A stretch of 64,000 bases of DNA from CAYXGZ01 sp964464755 (GCA_964464755.1 CAYXGZ010000002.1:1-64000), one strand, 5' to 3'; counted from the stretch's first letter, positions 33,766 through 42,638 are shown. Notes: a model not told the origin generated them from the sequence alone. Made by a program: numbers and translations.

Positions 33766-34616
33766 GATTCGCGTACTCGACCAACGCCTACACCCGCCGC
33801 CCCCTCGCGGAGGCGATCCGCGACGTGAAGGCCCGCGGCTTCGACGGCGTCGAGATCCTCGCCGACTCCCCCCACGCCTTCCCCGACCGCCGCCTCGACG
33901 CCCGCGCGCTCAAGGCCGTCCTCGCCGAGACCGGCCTCCCCGTCGTCAACCTCAACGGCAACACGACCCTCGGCCTCGACGCGGAGCGCCGCGACCCCGA
34001 GGGCTTCTGGCCGGGCCTGCTCGACCCGGATGCCGCGACCCGCGCCCTCAAGGTCGACTACCTCCGCCGCCTCCTCGACCTCGCGCGGCTGCTCGGCTCG
34101 CCCGCCGTCTGCACGGCCAGCGGCCGCCGGCCCGCGGGCACCTCGGAGCGCGACGCCGACTCCCGCCTCCGCGACGGCCTCGCCTCCGTGCTCGACTACG
34201 CCTCGCGCGCGCCCGCCGTGCGGCTCGGCATCGAGTACGAGCCGGGCTTCCACGTCGGGTCGATGGAGCCGCTGCTCCGGCTCATCGACGACCTGAAGCA
34301 CCCGCTGCTCGGCGTGAACCTCGACCTCGGCCACGCGGTCTGCGTCGGCGAGGATCCCGCCGCGGCGATCGCGGCGTTCGGCCCGCGGATCTGGAACGTG
34401 CACCTCGAGGACATCCGGGGCCGGGTGCACGAGCACCTGGTGCCGGGGCGGGGGGACGTGGACTTCGCCGCGATCGGCGACGCGCTGAGGGCGGCGGGCT
34501 ACGCGGGCCACGTGACGCTGGAGCTCTACCCCTACAAGGACGACCCGGGCGCGGCGGGCGAGGAGGGCCTCCGCCACTGCCGCCGGCTCATGGCTCCGGC
34601 GACACCCGCGCGGTGA
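33762..34616 (+). CDS. Sugar phosphate isomerase/epimerase-like TIM-barrel protein
   Basis: A 284-residue xylose-isomerase-like TIM barrel (AP endonuclease 2 family). Metal-site segments are visible: LGIEYEPGFHVGS with Glu near 153, GVNLDLGHAVCVG with Asp and His near 187-190, WNVHLEDIRGR with His near 213, and VTLELYPYKDD with Glu near 252. Members isomerise sugars, inositols or hydroxypyruvate or act as EboC-like proteins; the substrate is not clear. It is translationally coupled to the preceding prenyltransferase-like gene. Its 3' end overlaps the convergent phosphatase gene by 29 bases. Confidence 0.82.
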   Translation: MRFAYSTNAYTRRPLAEAIRDVKARGFDGVEILADSPHAFPDRRLDARALKAVLAETGLPVVNLNGNTTLGLDAERRDPEGFWPGLLDPDAATRALKVDYLRRLLDLARLLGSPAVCTASGRRPAGTSERDADSRLRDGLASVLDYASRAPAVRLGIEYEPGFHVGSMEPLLRLIDDLKHPLLGVNLDLGHAVCVGEDPAAAIAAFGPRIWNVHLEDIRGRVHEHLVPGRGDVDFAAIGDALRAAGYAGHVTLELYPYKDDPGAAGEEGLRHCRRLMAPATPAR

Positions 34617-35463
34617 CGACGGTGATGTCGTCGTGCTGCGGCCCGTCGCCCTGGTGGGCCTGCAGGTCGTCGAGCAGCCCCGCGAGGAAGTCCCCCGTGG
34701 CCAGCGGGCCCGAGTCGCGGACCCGCCCGCGGAAGCGGTCGTCGCCGAGCAGCTGCCTCTCCGCGTTCATCGACTCCGGGATCCCGTCGGTGTAGAGGAC
34801 GAGCCGGTCGCCGGGGGCGAGCTCGAGCCGCAGGTCCCGCGAGGACTTCTCGAAGAAGGGCCCCCTGTCGATGCCGAGGGCCAGGCCCTTGGTCTGGATC
34901 TCGTGGATCGACCCGGACGCGGCGCGCCAGAGGAGGCCGGGCGGGTGGCCCGCGACGCTGAAGGTCGCCGTGCGGCCCGAGAGCGAGACGACCGCGTAGA
35001 TCATCGAGACGAACATCCCGCGCTTCAGGTCCGGGTGCAGCGTCCGGTTGACGCGGCGCAGCACCTCGGCGGGGGAGAGGGAGCGCGCGGCCTCGCTCTT
35101 GAGCAGGGCGCGGGTCTCGGTCATCACGATCGAGCCGGGGATGCCCTTGCCGGAGACGTCGGCGACGACGAGGCCAAGGTGGTCGCTGTCGAGCTCGAGG
35201 AAGTCGTAGTAGTCGCCGCCGACCTCGTGGCTGGGCTTGTAGTACGCGCCGAACTCCCAGCCCGGGGGCCGGGGGATGCGCTGGGGCAGGAGGTTGGCCT
35301 GGAGCTCGGCGGCCAGCGCGAGCTCGTGCTCGAGGAGCTTGTCCTCGACGGGGTCGAGGGGCCCCCGCTCGGCCTTCTCCTGGAGCGCGCCGAGGCGGCG
35401 CTCCTGGTCGGCGAGCCGCCGCTTCGTGCGCCGGCGCAGCCTCTCGAAATCCCCGGGCGACAT
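34588..35463 (-). CDS. PP2C-type (SpoIIE/RsbU) serine phosphatase
   Basis: A 291-residue cytoplasmic protein. A charged coiled-coil N-terminus (about 1-60) leads to AAELQANLLPQRIP, the usual entry to SpoIIE/RsbU phosphatase domains. The metal-binding motifs EVGGDYYDF near 88-96, VADVSGKGIPGSIVM near 108-122, LYTDGIPESMN near 233-243 and HDDITVV near 277-283 are intact. Such enzymes dephosphorylate anti-anti-sigma factors in partner-switching pathways. No anti-sigma antagonist is encoded nearby. TAATAT (35472-35477, coding strand) lies eight bases from the ATG, suggesting a leaderless transcript. Confidence 0.9.
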   Translation of the reverse strand: MSPGDFERLRRRTKRRLADQERRLGALQEKAERGPLDPVEDKLLEHELALAAELQANLLPQRIPRPPGWEFGAYYKPSHEVGGDYYDFLELDSDHLGLVVADVSGKGIPGSIVMTETRALLKSEAARSLSPAEVLRRVNRTLHPDLKRGMFVSMIYAVVSLSGRTATFSVAGHPPGLLWRAASGSIHEIQTKGLALGIDRGPFFEKSSRDLRLELAPGDRLVLYTDGIPESMNAERQLLGDDRFRGRVRDSGPLATGDFLAGLLDDLQAHQGDGPQHDDITVVTARVSPEP

Positions 35464-35511
35464 GGTCCCCGATATTACTCGGACGCCGGGCCCGCGTGCT
35501 AAGATTCCCCG

Positions 35512-35889
35512 ATGCCCCGGCTCCTCCCGCTGCTGCTCCTCGCGTCCTGCGCGGCGCCGGCGGCGGCCCCGACCGACGCGGCCCGCGTGCGGACCCTGAT
35601 GGGCCGGGCCGACCGGGCGAAGCTGGAGATCCAGCTGCTCACCGCCGAGAAGGACCCGGACCGCGAGATCGACCGCCGCGTCGCCGACCTCCAGTCCTGG
35701 ATCGGCGAGGCCGCGACGCTCCGGCCCTTCGACGACGCCGCGAAGAACCGCCAGGTCGCCGAGCTCGGGCCCGGGGCCGCCAAGGCCCTCGCGGCCCTGC
35801 GGGGCGCCCGCTGGGGCGAGGCGGACCGCGAGGAGAACTGGATCCGACTGGAGGCCGCGTGCGCCGTCTGCCACTCGCGCTGGCGCTGA
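35512..35889 (+). CDS. Cytochrome c'-like monoheme lipoprotein
   Basis: A 125-residue protein. A lipoprotein signal (MPRLLPLLLLASC) is followed by an all-helical body and a single heme motif CAVCH at residues 117-121, four residues from the C-terminus. Length, helicity and a C-terminal CxxCH match the four-helix-bundle cytochromes c' and c556, which bind nitric oxide or transfer electrons in the periplasm. TAAGAT (35500-35505) lies six bases before the ATG. The DNA coding for the heme motif also carries the GTG start of the next gene, a multiheme cytochrome, giving a 31-base overlap and tight coupling. Confidence 0.75.
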   Translation: MPRLLPLLLLASCAAPAAAPTDAARVRTLMGRADRAKLEIQLLTAEKDPDREIDRRVADLQSWIGEAATLRPFDDAAKNRQVAELGPGAAKALAALRGARWGEADREENWIRLEAACAVCHSRWR

Positions 35890-36857
35890 TCCCGGCCGTC
35901 GCCCTGGCCGTCGCGGCCGGCTGCGCGACGGGCCGCGGCGGCGCCCCCGTCGACCTCCGTCCCTGGACCTCGAGGAGCTCCTGGGACTCCTGCGGCCGCT
36001 GCCACGTCGCCGTCTTCGACGAGTGGAGGAAGACGCTGCACGCGCAGGCCTGGACCGACGGCGTCTTCCGCATGTCCGCGGGGACGCCGCCGAAGACCGA
36101 GTGCCGCTCCTGCCACTCGATGGAGCCCGTCCTCGCCGGCGAGATCTCGACGGACTACTCCTGGCGGCCGGTGTACCGCGACTACAACCAGGACGACGGG
36201 GTCGGCTGCGTGTCGTGCCACCTGCGCGCCGACGGGACCGTCGCCGCGCGGGCGGACCACCCGACGGCGCCCTGCCGGCCCCGGCGGGACGACCGGATCG
36301 GCACGCCCGAGTACTGCGGCGCCTGCCACAACCCCTCGCACGACGCCTACAACGAGTGGAAGGGCTCGCACTACGCCCGAGACGGCGTGTCCTGCTCCTC
36401 CTGCCACTCCTGGGCGGTGACCCGGGCCGTCGAGGGCGGCCCGCCCAAGACGGGCTACAGCCACGCGTTCCCCGGCGGGAACACGAAGGAGTTCGTGCTC
36501 CGCGCGATCCACGCGACGACCCGGCTCGAGGGCCGGACCGTCGTGATGCGCGTGACGAACCAGGCCGGGCACAAGTTCCCCGGCGAGGTCCCGACGCGGA
36601 TCTTCTTCGTCCAGGTCGAGCCCTACGACGCCGAGGGCAACGCGCTCGAGGACGCGGTCTTCACGTTCAAGCGTCCGTTCAAGACGCAGACGGGCGTGCC
36701 CGACAACCGCCTGAAGCCGGACGAGACCCGGGAGCTCCGCCAGGAGCTGCCCGCCGCCGCGAAATTCGTCCGCGTGTCCTACGTGTGGAAGCCGTCCCCC
36801 CTGGTCCCGCCCGCCGGCTGGACCGTCCTCGAACGCTGGGAGAGCGAGATCCGATGA
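35859..36857 (+). CDS. Pentaheme c-type cytochrome lipoprotein (cytochrome c554/NapC-like)
   Basis: A 332-residue exported protein. The signal MRRLPLALALIPAVALAVAAGC has a lipobox, so it is probably an outer- or inner-membrane lipoprotein. Five heme motifs are seen: CGRCH, CRSCH, CVSCH, CGACH and CSSCH (about residues 45-187), with HAQA and HYARDG His residues as possible distal ligands. The arrangement resembles cytochrome c554-type multiheme proteins. The C-terminal third is a heme-free beta domain. It should carry electrons in the periplasm, probably with the preceding cytochrome c'-like protein. GTG 35859 is chosen because it gives a full lipoprotein signal. Confidence 0.85.
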   Translation: MRRLPLALALIPAVALAVAAGCATGRGGAPVDLRPWTSRSSWDSCGRCHVAVFDEWRKTLHAQAWTDGVFRMSAGTPPKTECRSCHSMEPVLAGEISTDYSWRPVYRDYNQDDGVGCVSCHLRADGTVAARADHPTAPCRPRRDDRIGTPEYCGACHNPSHDAYNEWKGSHYARDGVSCSSCHSWAVTRAVEGGPPKTGYSHAFPGGNTKEFVLRAIHATTRLEGRTVVMRVTNQAGHKFPGEVPTRIFFVQVEPYDAEGNALEDAVFTFKRPFKTQTGVPDNRLKPDETRELRQELPAAAKFVRVSYVWKPSPLVPPAGWTVLERWESEIR

Positions 36858-37324
36858 GCACCCGCGATTTCCTCCGAGACGTCGACCTCTTCCGCGGACT
36901 GGCCGACGCCCAGCTCGAGCGCCTCGCGGCGCTGGGGGCCGAGGAGAAGGTCGCGCGCGGCGGCACGCTCTTCCGCGAGAAGGACCCGGCCGCGAAGCTC
37001 TACGCGGTGGTGTCCGGCGTCGTCGAGATCGGCCGGACCAAGGACGGGAAGTTCGTGCGCCTCGCCCGCCTGGAGCGGGGCGAGGTCTTCGGCGAGATCT
37101 CGCTCTTCGAGGCCGGCCCGCACACGGTGGCGGCGCTCGCCGCCGTCGTTCCCGAGACGCACCTCGTGGCCTGGGACCTGGCGGCGCTGCGGGGGCTGCT
37201 CGAGTCCGACCCGGCCCTCGCGAACATCGTGCTCCGGGCCGTCGTCGTGAAGCTCGCCCGCCGCCTCCGCACGATGAGCGAGGGCATGTTCACGCTCCTG
37301 CGCACGCTGGACGGGGCCCGGTAG
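36854..37324 (+). CDS. Cyclic-nucleotide-binding-domain protein
   Basis: A 156-residue protein that is a single cNMP-binding domain: ADAQLERLAALGAEE, then LYAVVSGVVEIG near 51-62 and the phosphate cassette GEVFGEISLFEAGPH near 75-89, where the usual Arg of cAMP-binding members is not clearly present. There is no C-terminal HTH, so it is not a CRP-type activator; it may act on a partner protein. Its ATG overlaps the stop of the pentaheme cytochrome gene, suggesting a role in controlling that electron-transfer module. Confidence 0.82.
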   Translation: MSTRDFLRDVDLFRGLADAQLERLAALGAEEKVARGGTLFREKDPAAKLYAVVSGVVEIGRTKDGKFVRLARLERGEVFGEISLFEAGPHTVAALAAVVPETHLVAWDLAALRGLLESDPALANIVLRAVVVKLARRLRTMSEGMFTLLRTLDGAR

Positions 37325-37360
37325 GGAATACCCGCGCCCCGCTCGGGGTTGGACTGACGC

Positions 37361-37927
37361 ATGGATCCGGCCGCCCGCCGCGACTTCGAGGCCCTCGCCT
37401 ACCCGCTGCTGGACTCCGCCTGGAGGACCGCCCGGCGCATGACCCGGGACGACGCGGGCGCCGAGGACCTCGTCCAGGAGGCCGTCCTCAAGGCCTTCCG
37501 GGGCTTCGCGCAGTTCGAGCGCGGCACCAACTTCAAGGCCTGGTTCTTCCGGATCCTGGCGAACGCCTTCCTGAACGACCGCCGCCGCGCGGCCCGCGGG
37601 CCCCGGCCGGCCGACTTCACGGAGGACGAGCCCGAGGATCCCGCGCTCCCGCCCGCGGCCTTCGCCCCCGAGGAGGTCGAGGAGCTCCGCCGCCACCTCG
37701 GCGACGAGGCCTCCCGGGCGCTCGACCGCGTCCCCGAGGAATTCCGCCTGCCCTTCCTGCTCTCGACGTACGAGGGCTTCTCCTACCGGGAGATCTCGCA
37801 GATCCTCGGGATCCCGATCGGGACGGTGATGAGCCGCCTCTTCCGGGCCCGGAAGCTGCTGCGGGGGGAGCTGATGGACTACGCGGTCACGACGGGTTTC
37901 CTCAAGTCCCGGGAGTCGACGGCATGA
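37361..37927 (+). CDS. ECF-type RNA polymerase sigma factor
   Basis: A 188-residue sigma-70 family protein with only regions 2 and 4. Region 2 reads DAGAEDLVQEAVLKAFRGF and FKAWFFRILANAFLNDRR (about 28-75); region 4 reads LPFLLSTYEGFSYREISQILGIPIGTVMSRLFRARKLL (about 127-165, quoted here as its parts FSYREISQILGIP and GTVMSRLFRARK). An acidic linker joins them. Its stop overlaps the ATG of a zinc-finger protein that should be its anti-sigma factor. A GGAATAC element at 37325-37331 with about 16 bases before GTTGGACT resembles an ECF promoter, so autoregulation is possible. Confidence 0.92.
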   Translation: MDPAARRDFEALAYPLLDSAWRTARRMTRDDAGAEDLVQEAVLKAFRGFAQFERGTNFKAWFFRILANAFLNDRRRAARGPRPADFTEDEPEDPALPPAAFAPEEVEELRRHLGDEASRALDRVPEEFRLPFLLSTYEGFSYREISQILGIPIGTVMSRLFRARKLLRGELMDYAVTTGFLKSRESTA

Positions 37928-38646
37928 ACTGCATCGAGACGAAGCGGCGGCTCGAACCCTTCCTCGACGGCGAGCTCGAGGTGGAGTCGAACCTGGAGAT
38001 CCTGCGGCACCTCGGGCTCTGCCCGCCGTGCAGCCGGACCTTCGAGGGCGAGAAGCGCCTCCGCGAGCTGCTGGTCGAGAAGGCGGCCGCCGCGCCCGGC
38101 TGCCCCGCCGCCGTGGCGCAGCGGATCCGGAGCGCGGTCTCCGCCGAGCCCGCGCCGGGCGTTTCCGCCCGCTGGGCGCGGATCCTCGTGCCCGCGGCCG
38201 CCGCGGCCGTCGCGGCGGGCTTCTTCGCGTGGTCGCACTCGGCCCCGGTGCCGCTCACGCCGGAGCGCATCGCCTCGGTCGCCCTGCGGCACCACGAGGG
38301 CGTGCGGGCCCGGCCCGCGGGGCTCGCGCTCGAGCCCGACCTGCCGTCCCCGCGCGCGCAGGAGCGGATCGCGGGGTACTTCGAGGCCCGGGGCGAGAAG
38401 AGCTGCCTGCACTGCCTCGAGGCGAAGGGCTACGCCTGGTTCCGCGCCGAGGCCTCGACGCGGGACTTCCAGGGCCGCGTCGCCTGCTGGACCGCGCAGC
38501 GGAACCGGACGACCGGCACGCTGGTCAGCCACACGGCGCTGCGGCTCGACGAGGTCGAGCACGACTGGCGCGAGGGCGAGAAGCTGGTCCGCGTGGAGCG
38601 CGAGGGGCGCACGGTGCTGCTCTTCCGGGGGACGGGCTACGTCTGA
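37924..38646 (+). CDS. Membrane anti-sigma factor with zinc-finger (zf-HC2) domain
   Basis: A 240-residue protein. The N-terminal zf-HC2 motif has Cys3 and the HxxxCxxC cluster HLGLCPPC (about 30-37), the ZAS signature that holds ECF sigma factors. One transmembrane helix (RILVPAAAAAVAAGFFAW, about 83-100) places the rest outside the cytoplasm. That sensor part contains CLHC near 160 and a further Cys, which could respond to oxidants or metals. It is translationally coupled to the ECF sigma gene and is followed by a strong terminator. Confidence 0.88.
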   Translation: MNCIETKRRLEPFLDGELEVESNLEILRHLGLCPPCSRTFEGEKRLRELLVEKAAAAPGCPAAVAQRIRSAVSAEPAPGVSARWARILVPAAAAAVAAGFFAWSHSAPVPLTPERIASVALRHHEGVRARPAGLALEPDLPSPRAQERIAGYFEARGEKSCLHCLEAKGYAWFRAEASTRDFQGRVACWTAQRNRTTGTLVSHTALRLDEVEHDWREGEKLVRVEREGRTVLLFRGTGYV

Positions 38647-38716
38647 GTGTTCGTCCTGGATTCCGCCCGTGAGGCGGACGCGCTGGTCGCGAACTAGTCG
38701 TCGGACCGGAAACGAA

Positions 38717-38744
38717 AAACCCGGCCCCTCGCGGGGCCGGGTTT
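38717..38744. terminator. Bidirectional intrinsic terminator
   Basis: A perfect 12-base-pair stem (AAACCCGGCCCC with GGGGCCGGGTTT) closes a TCGC tetraloop. It is flanked by A-rich sequence on the left and T-rich sequence on the right, so it can stop transcription from both sides. It separates the anti-sigma gene (plus) from the end of the large HEAT-repeat gene (minus). Confidence 0.9.
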
Positions 38745-38765
38745 CCTTTTGGCCATGCGGTCGGT

Positions 38766-41117
38766 CTACTCGTCGTCCGGCGTCTTCACGTCGCGACGGG
38801 CGTTCACGCGGCGGTGGAGCTCCGCCTCCACCCGCTGGGCGGGGGTCAGGTCGGCGTTGCCGAGGGCCTCGCCGACGGCGGCCTCGATGTCGTAGTCGCC
38901 GTCGAGGAGCTGCTTCTTCAGGTTCTCGAAGACCTCCTTGGCCGGCGCGATCCTCGCCTTCTGGAAGATCTGGGCCAGGGAGCGCGCGCACTGGAGCCGG
39001 ACGGCCTTCTGGGAGGCGGCCTGCGCGGGGTCCTCGCTCTTCACGGCGAGGGCCTTGGACAGCACGTCGATGGCGCGCTGGTCGCCGAAGCGGCCGAGGG
39101 CGCGGGCGCTGGGCAGGCGGATGAACTCGGCCCGCAGGACGTCGGGGCTGACGGCGCCGATGAGGGCCTCGACGGCGTCGGGGTAGGGCAGGGTCGTGTT
39201 GCGGGGGTCGATCGAGGCGAGGCTCTCGGCGGCGGTCTGCGCCAGGCGGTCGGCGCGGTCCTTCGCGTCCTTCTGGGCCTCGGGCGAGCTGAAGATCTTC
39301 TCGAGCACCGCGCGCAGGCCGAGGAGGTCCGCGTCGCGGGTCAGGAAGCCCTGGGCGGTCTGGTCGAACTGCTTCTTGGCGTCCTCGAGCTCGGCGCCGG
39401 AGTCGCAGAGCACGACGCGGGCGATGTTGCGCGTGCGGACGTCGTCGCGGAGCGTGTCGAAGACGCTCTCGGTGATCTTGCGGCGCGACTCGGTCTCCTG
39501 GAAGTAGATCTGACCGCAGATCTTCTTCTGGACGATGATCACGTCCTCGCTGGGGAACTGCTTGGCCTTGATGACGCCGTCCTGGCCGCTCGTGGCGATC
39601 ACCGGGAAGACGTTGTTCTGCAGGAGGAGCTTGCGGAAGGCGTTCACGAAGGTCCGGTCGTTGTCGTCCTGGACATCGTAGACCAGGAGGGCGACGCGGA
39701 CGCCGCTCTCGCCGAGCGCGTCCCTCAGGTTCGGGATGACCAGCGGCATGCCGAGGCGGTCGGCGCCCGGGTTGAGGGCGACGTAGGCCGAGGCGGCCGC
39801 GTAGCGGACGCGCTTGTCCTCGTTGGTCAGGGCGTCGACGAGCGACGTGCCGGGGGCCGTCGGGGCCGCGGCGGAGGGCAGCTCCTCGGGGGCGGCCATG
39901 TTCCGCAGGGTGTCGAGGATGGAGACGGCGACGAGGGCGTTCTTCTCGCGGATCGAGCGGCCGAGGGCCTCGTAGAGGAACTCGCGGCCGGGGATCTTGC
40001 CGCTGACGTTGTTGCGCTCGGCGGCGGCGAGGAGCTTCTTGAGGCCCTCGACGTGGTCGGGCTTCAGGCCGGGGTCGCCCGCCTTGACGGCCGCCTCGGC
40101 GGCGGCGACGCCCGCCTCGGCCTCGAGGGCCTGGGCGAAGTGGACGCAGGCCAGGAGGGCCCAGGCGCTCTCGCCCTTGGCGTTGCGGTAGGACGGGTCG
40201 ATCGCGAGGCAGTCGTAGAGGGCCTCCTCGGCGAGCTGCTCGTTGTACGCGAAGCGCGGGACCTCGCGCTCGGTGAGGACGTCCTTCTCCTCGTCCCAGC
40301 GCCAGATCAGCCAGGCGCGGTTCCACGCGTGGATGGCGCCGGGGTGCCGCGTGTAGTAGTTGTCGGCGAGGTCGTAGTAGTAGTCCTTCGCCTCCTTCCA
40401 CTGCTCGGCGGGCTGGCGGGTGATCTTGATGAGCGCCTCGTGGGCGAACTTCTTCACCTCGGGGACCTCGTTCGCGGAGGACTGGACGCGGCGGAGGGCG
40501 GCGACGGCGCGGTCGTCCTTGATGTTGCCCAGGACGATCGCGGCGTTCTGCCGGAGGAAGGCGTTCTTGGAGTTCAGGGCCTCGGTCAGCGCGAAGGTGG
40601 CGTCCGGGCCCATGTCGGTCAGGACGAGCATCAGGCGCGAGCGGTACAGGTCGGGCAGCTGGTTGCCCAGGGTCGGGACGATGAAGCGGACCGCGTAGGG
40701 GCCGAAGTTCAGCAGGTGCCAGTGCGCGTTGCGCTGGACGGCGTGCTCCGTGCTGCCCAGGTCCTCGAGGTACTTCTGGATCTCCTTCTTGCCCTGCCGG
40801 ATGCGCTCGCCGGGCTTGGCCAGCTCCATGAGGCGGTAGCCGGTCGCCTTGATCTTCTCGTCGGGCGCGCTCATCATCCCGAGGACGACGTCGCTGCCGA
40901 CCCGCTGGATGAAGGCGTAGACCAGGTCGTTCGAGGGCTGCTTCTGGAAGGCCTCCTCGAACTTCCCGTAGGCCTCCGCGTACTTGCCGCGCTTGTAGAG
41001 GTCCACGCCGTCGTTCAGGAGGCGGCGGATGTCGTCCCGGAACTCCTCCTGGGAGGAGGCGAAGGGGCTCGCGAGGAGCGCGAGGACGAAGACCGCCAGC
41101 AGCGAGCGACCGAACAT
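38766..41117 (-). CDS. Large secreted HEAT-repeat protein
   Basis: A 783-residue exported protein (signal peptide MFGRSLLAVFVLALLASPFASSQ). A TPR-like start (DGVDLYKRGKYAEAYGKFEEAF) is followed by HEAT repeats such as ALNSKNAFLRQNAAIVLGNI and VDALTNEDKRVRYAAASAYVAL, then a central alpha/beta region (VRVALLVYDVQDDNDRTF and NVFPVIATSG) that looks like a receiver or Rossmann-type insertion, and more HEAT repeats at the C-terminus. No enzyme motif is evident; a scaffold role in the periplasm is likely. A consensus promoter (TTGACA/TAGCCT) and an AAAGGAG site precede it, so it is probably well expressed. Confidence 0.82.
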   Translation of the reverse strand: MFGRSLLAVFVLALLASPFASSQEEFRDDIRRLLNDGVDLYKRGKYAEAYGKFEEAFQKQPSNDLVYAFIQRVGSDVVLGMMSAPDEKIKATGYRLMELAKPGERIRQGKKEIQKYLEDLGSTEHAVQRNAHWHLLNFGPYAVRFIVPTLGNQLPDLYRSRLMLVLTDMGPDATFALTEALNSKNAFLRQNAAIVLGNIKDDRAVAALRRVQSSANEVPEVKKFAHEALIKITRQPAEQWKEAKDYYYDLADNYYTRHPGAIHAWNRAWLIWRWDEEKDVLTEREVPRFAYNEQLAEEALYDCLAIDPSYRNAKGESAWALLACVHFAQALEAEAGVAAAEAAVKAGDPGLKPDHVEGLKKLLAAAERNNVSGKIPGREFLYEALGRSIREKNALVAVSILDTLRNMAAPEELPSAAAPTAPGTSLVDALTNEDKRVRYAAASAYVALNPGADRLGMPLVIPNLRDALGESGVRVALLVYDVQDDNDRTFVNAFRKLLLQNNVFPVIATSGQDGVIKAKQFPSEDVIIVQKKICGQIYFQETESRRKITESVFDTLRDDVRTRNIARVVLCDSGAELEDAKKQFDQTAQGFLTRDADLLGLRAVLEKIFSSPEAQKDAKDRADRLAQTAAESLASIDPRNTTLPYPDAVEALIGAVSPDVLRAEFIRLPSARALGRFGDQRAIDVLSKALAVKSEDPAQAASQKAVRLQCARSLAQIFQKARIAPAKEVFENLKKQLLDGDYDIEAAVGEALGNADLTPAQRVEAELHRRVNARRDVKTPDDE

Positions 41118-41198
41118 GGCATCTCCTTTCAAACCCGACGGGGGGACGACGGGATGAGACACGGGTGGCGTCCTCCCGGACCCCGGACGTAAGCAGGA

Positions 41199-41227
41199 AG
41201 GCTAAACCCTGCCCAAACCCGTGTCAA
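41199..41227 (-). promoter_or_regulatory. Consensus-like sigma70 promoter of the HEAT-repeat gene
   Basis: On the minus strand a perfect TTGACA -35 (41222-41227) is separated by 17 bases from a TAGCCT -10 (41199-41204). The predicted transcript starts near 41192 and has a leader of about 75 bases with an AAAGGAG ribosome site before the ATG. It is the best -35 element seen in the window. Confidence 0.65.
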
Positions 41228-41242
41228 AACAAAACCGGGGGC

Positions 41243-42547
41243 CTAGAGCGTCTGGACCGTCTCGGCGCGCACGAGGTCCTCGTAGGTCTCCCGGCGGGTC
41301 GCCAGCTTGGCGACGGAGCCCTTGACCACCACCTCGGCGGGGCGGGGGTACGAGTTGTAGTTCGAGGCCATCGTGAAGCCGTAGGCCCCGGCCGAGAAGA
41401 TGGCCAGGCGGTCGCCCCGCTTCACCTCGGGGAGCTTGCGCTCCTTGGCCAGGAAGTCCCCGCTCTCGCAGATGGGGCCGACCACGTCGGAGATCACCAT
41501 CGGGCCGTTCCAGTGGTCCTCGTCGGGAACGTCCCCCTGGACCCCCGCGTCCGTCCGCGTCGGCCAGATCCGGTGGTAGGCGCCGTAGAGCGTCGGGCGC
41601 ACCAGGTGGTGCATCCCCGTGTCGCAGATGACGAAGCGCTTGTCGCCCGACTCCTTGACGTGGGTGACGCCGGTCACGAGGACGCCGGAGTTGCCGACGA
41701 TGAAGCGGCCGGGCTCGAGGAGCAGCTTGAGGCCGGTCTTCAGGAGCAGGGGCATGCAGGCCGCCGCGATGTCCTGGGCCGAGTGGGCGAGCTTCTCCTT
41801 GTACCAGATGCCGAAGCCGCCCCCCATGTCGAGCCACTCGAGGGGGTGGCCCATCGCCTTGATCTCCGCGACGAAGGGGACGAGGCGGTTCAGGGTCTCG
41901 ACGTAGGGGTCGGTCTTGGTGATCTGGGAGCCGATGTGGACGTGGAGGCCCGCCATGCGGAGGTTCTTGAGCTTGAGGGCGCGCTCGCAGATCTTCCGGG
42001 CGCGGACCAGGTCGACCCCGAACTTGGTCTCCTTCTTGCCCGTGGAGATGTAGGTGTGGGTCTGCGGGTCGACGTCCGGGTTGATGCGCAGGGCGACGTC
42101 GGCGACCTTGCCGAGGCGGCCCGCGACGGCGTTCGTGTTCTCGAGCTCCTCCTCGCTCTCGACGTTGAAGAGCAGGATGCCGGCCTTGAGGGCGGCCTCG
42201 ACCTCGGCGTCGCTCTTGCCGACGCCGGCGTAGACGATCTTCCTCGGGTCGGCGCCGACCTTGAGGGCGCGGAAGAGCTCGCCGCCGGAGACGATGTCGA
42301 AGCCGGAGCCCTCGGCGGCGATGAGCTTGAGGATCGAGAGGTTGGAGTTGGCCTTGACGGAGTAGCAGAGCACGGGCTTCCAGCCCGCGGAGGCGGGCGG
42401 GGTGAAGGCGTCGCGGAGCCGGCGGAAGTGCTCGAGGATGGTGCCGGCGGAGTAGACGTACAGCGGGGTGCCGTGCTCGCGGGCGAGGTCGTCGACGGCG
42501 ACGTCCTCGCAGTACAGCCGGCCCTCGCGGTAGTGGAAGTGGTTCAT
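41243..42547 (-). CDS. lysA: Diaminopimelate decarboxylase
   Basis: A 434-residue PLP enzyme of fold type III and normal LysA length. The PLP lysine is in LCYSVKANSNL near 59; HVHIGSQI near 202 and LLEPGRFIVGNSG near 282-294 bind the cofactor phosphate and substrate; CDTGMHHLVRP near 313 is at the active-site Cys position, and GAYGFTMASNYNSYPRP near 393 closes the site. It decarboxylates meso-diaminopimelate to lysine, the last step of lysine synthesis. The ATG at 42547 is chosen because the conserved start NHFHYREG follows. TATAAT (42558-42563, coding strand) lies ten bases upstream. Confidence 0.94.
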   Translation of the reverse strand: MNHFHYREGRLYCEDVAVDDLAREHGTPLYVYSAGTILEHFRRLRDAFTPPASAGWKPVLCYSVKANSNLSILKLIAAEGSGFDIVSGGELFRALKVGADPRKIVYAGVGKSDAEVEAALKAGILLFNVESEEELENTNAVAGRLGKVADVALRINPDVDPQTHTYISTGKKETKFGVDLVRARKICERALKLKNLRMAGLHVHIGSQITKTDPYVETLNRLVPFVAEIKAMGHPLEWLDMGGGFGIWYKEKLAHSAQDIAAACMPLLLKTGLKLLLEPGRFIVGNSGVLVTGVTHVKESGDKRFVICDTGMHHLVRPTLYGAYHRIWPTRTDAGVQGDVPDEDHWNGPMVISDVVGPICESGDFLAKERKLPEVKRGDRLAIFSAGAYGFTMASNYNSYPRPAEVVVKGSVAKLATRRETYEDLVRAETVQTL

Positions 42548-42578
42548 AGGGACGGGGATTATAGGGAGGGGTCCGGGC

Positions 42579-42614
42579 AAAAAAAAGGCCGGCGCGGGGG
42601 TCGCCCGCGCCGGC
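42579..42614 (-). terminator. Intrinsic terminator of the thioredoxin-like gene
   Basis: On the minus strand an 11-base-pair GC stem (42604-42614 with 42588-42598, loop of five) is followed by eight consecutive T (42579-42586). It lies 24 bases beyond the stop of the thioredoxin-like gene and just before the lysA promoter, so it isolates the two transcripts. Confidence 0.92.
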
Positions 42615-42638
42615 GCTGGAGTCGGTCGTCGGTCCGGA

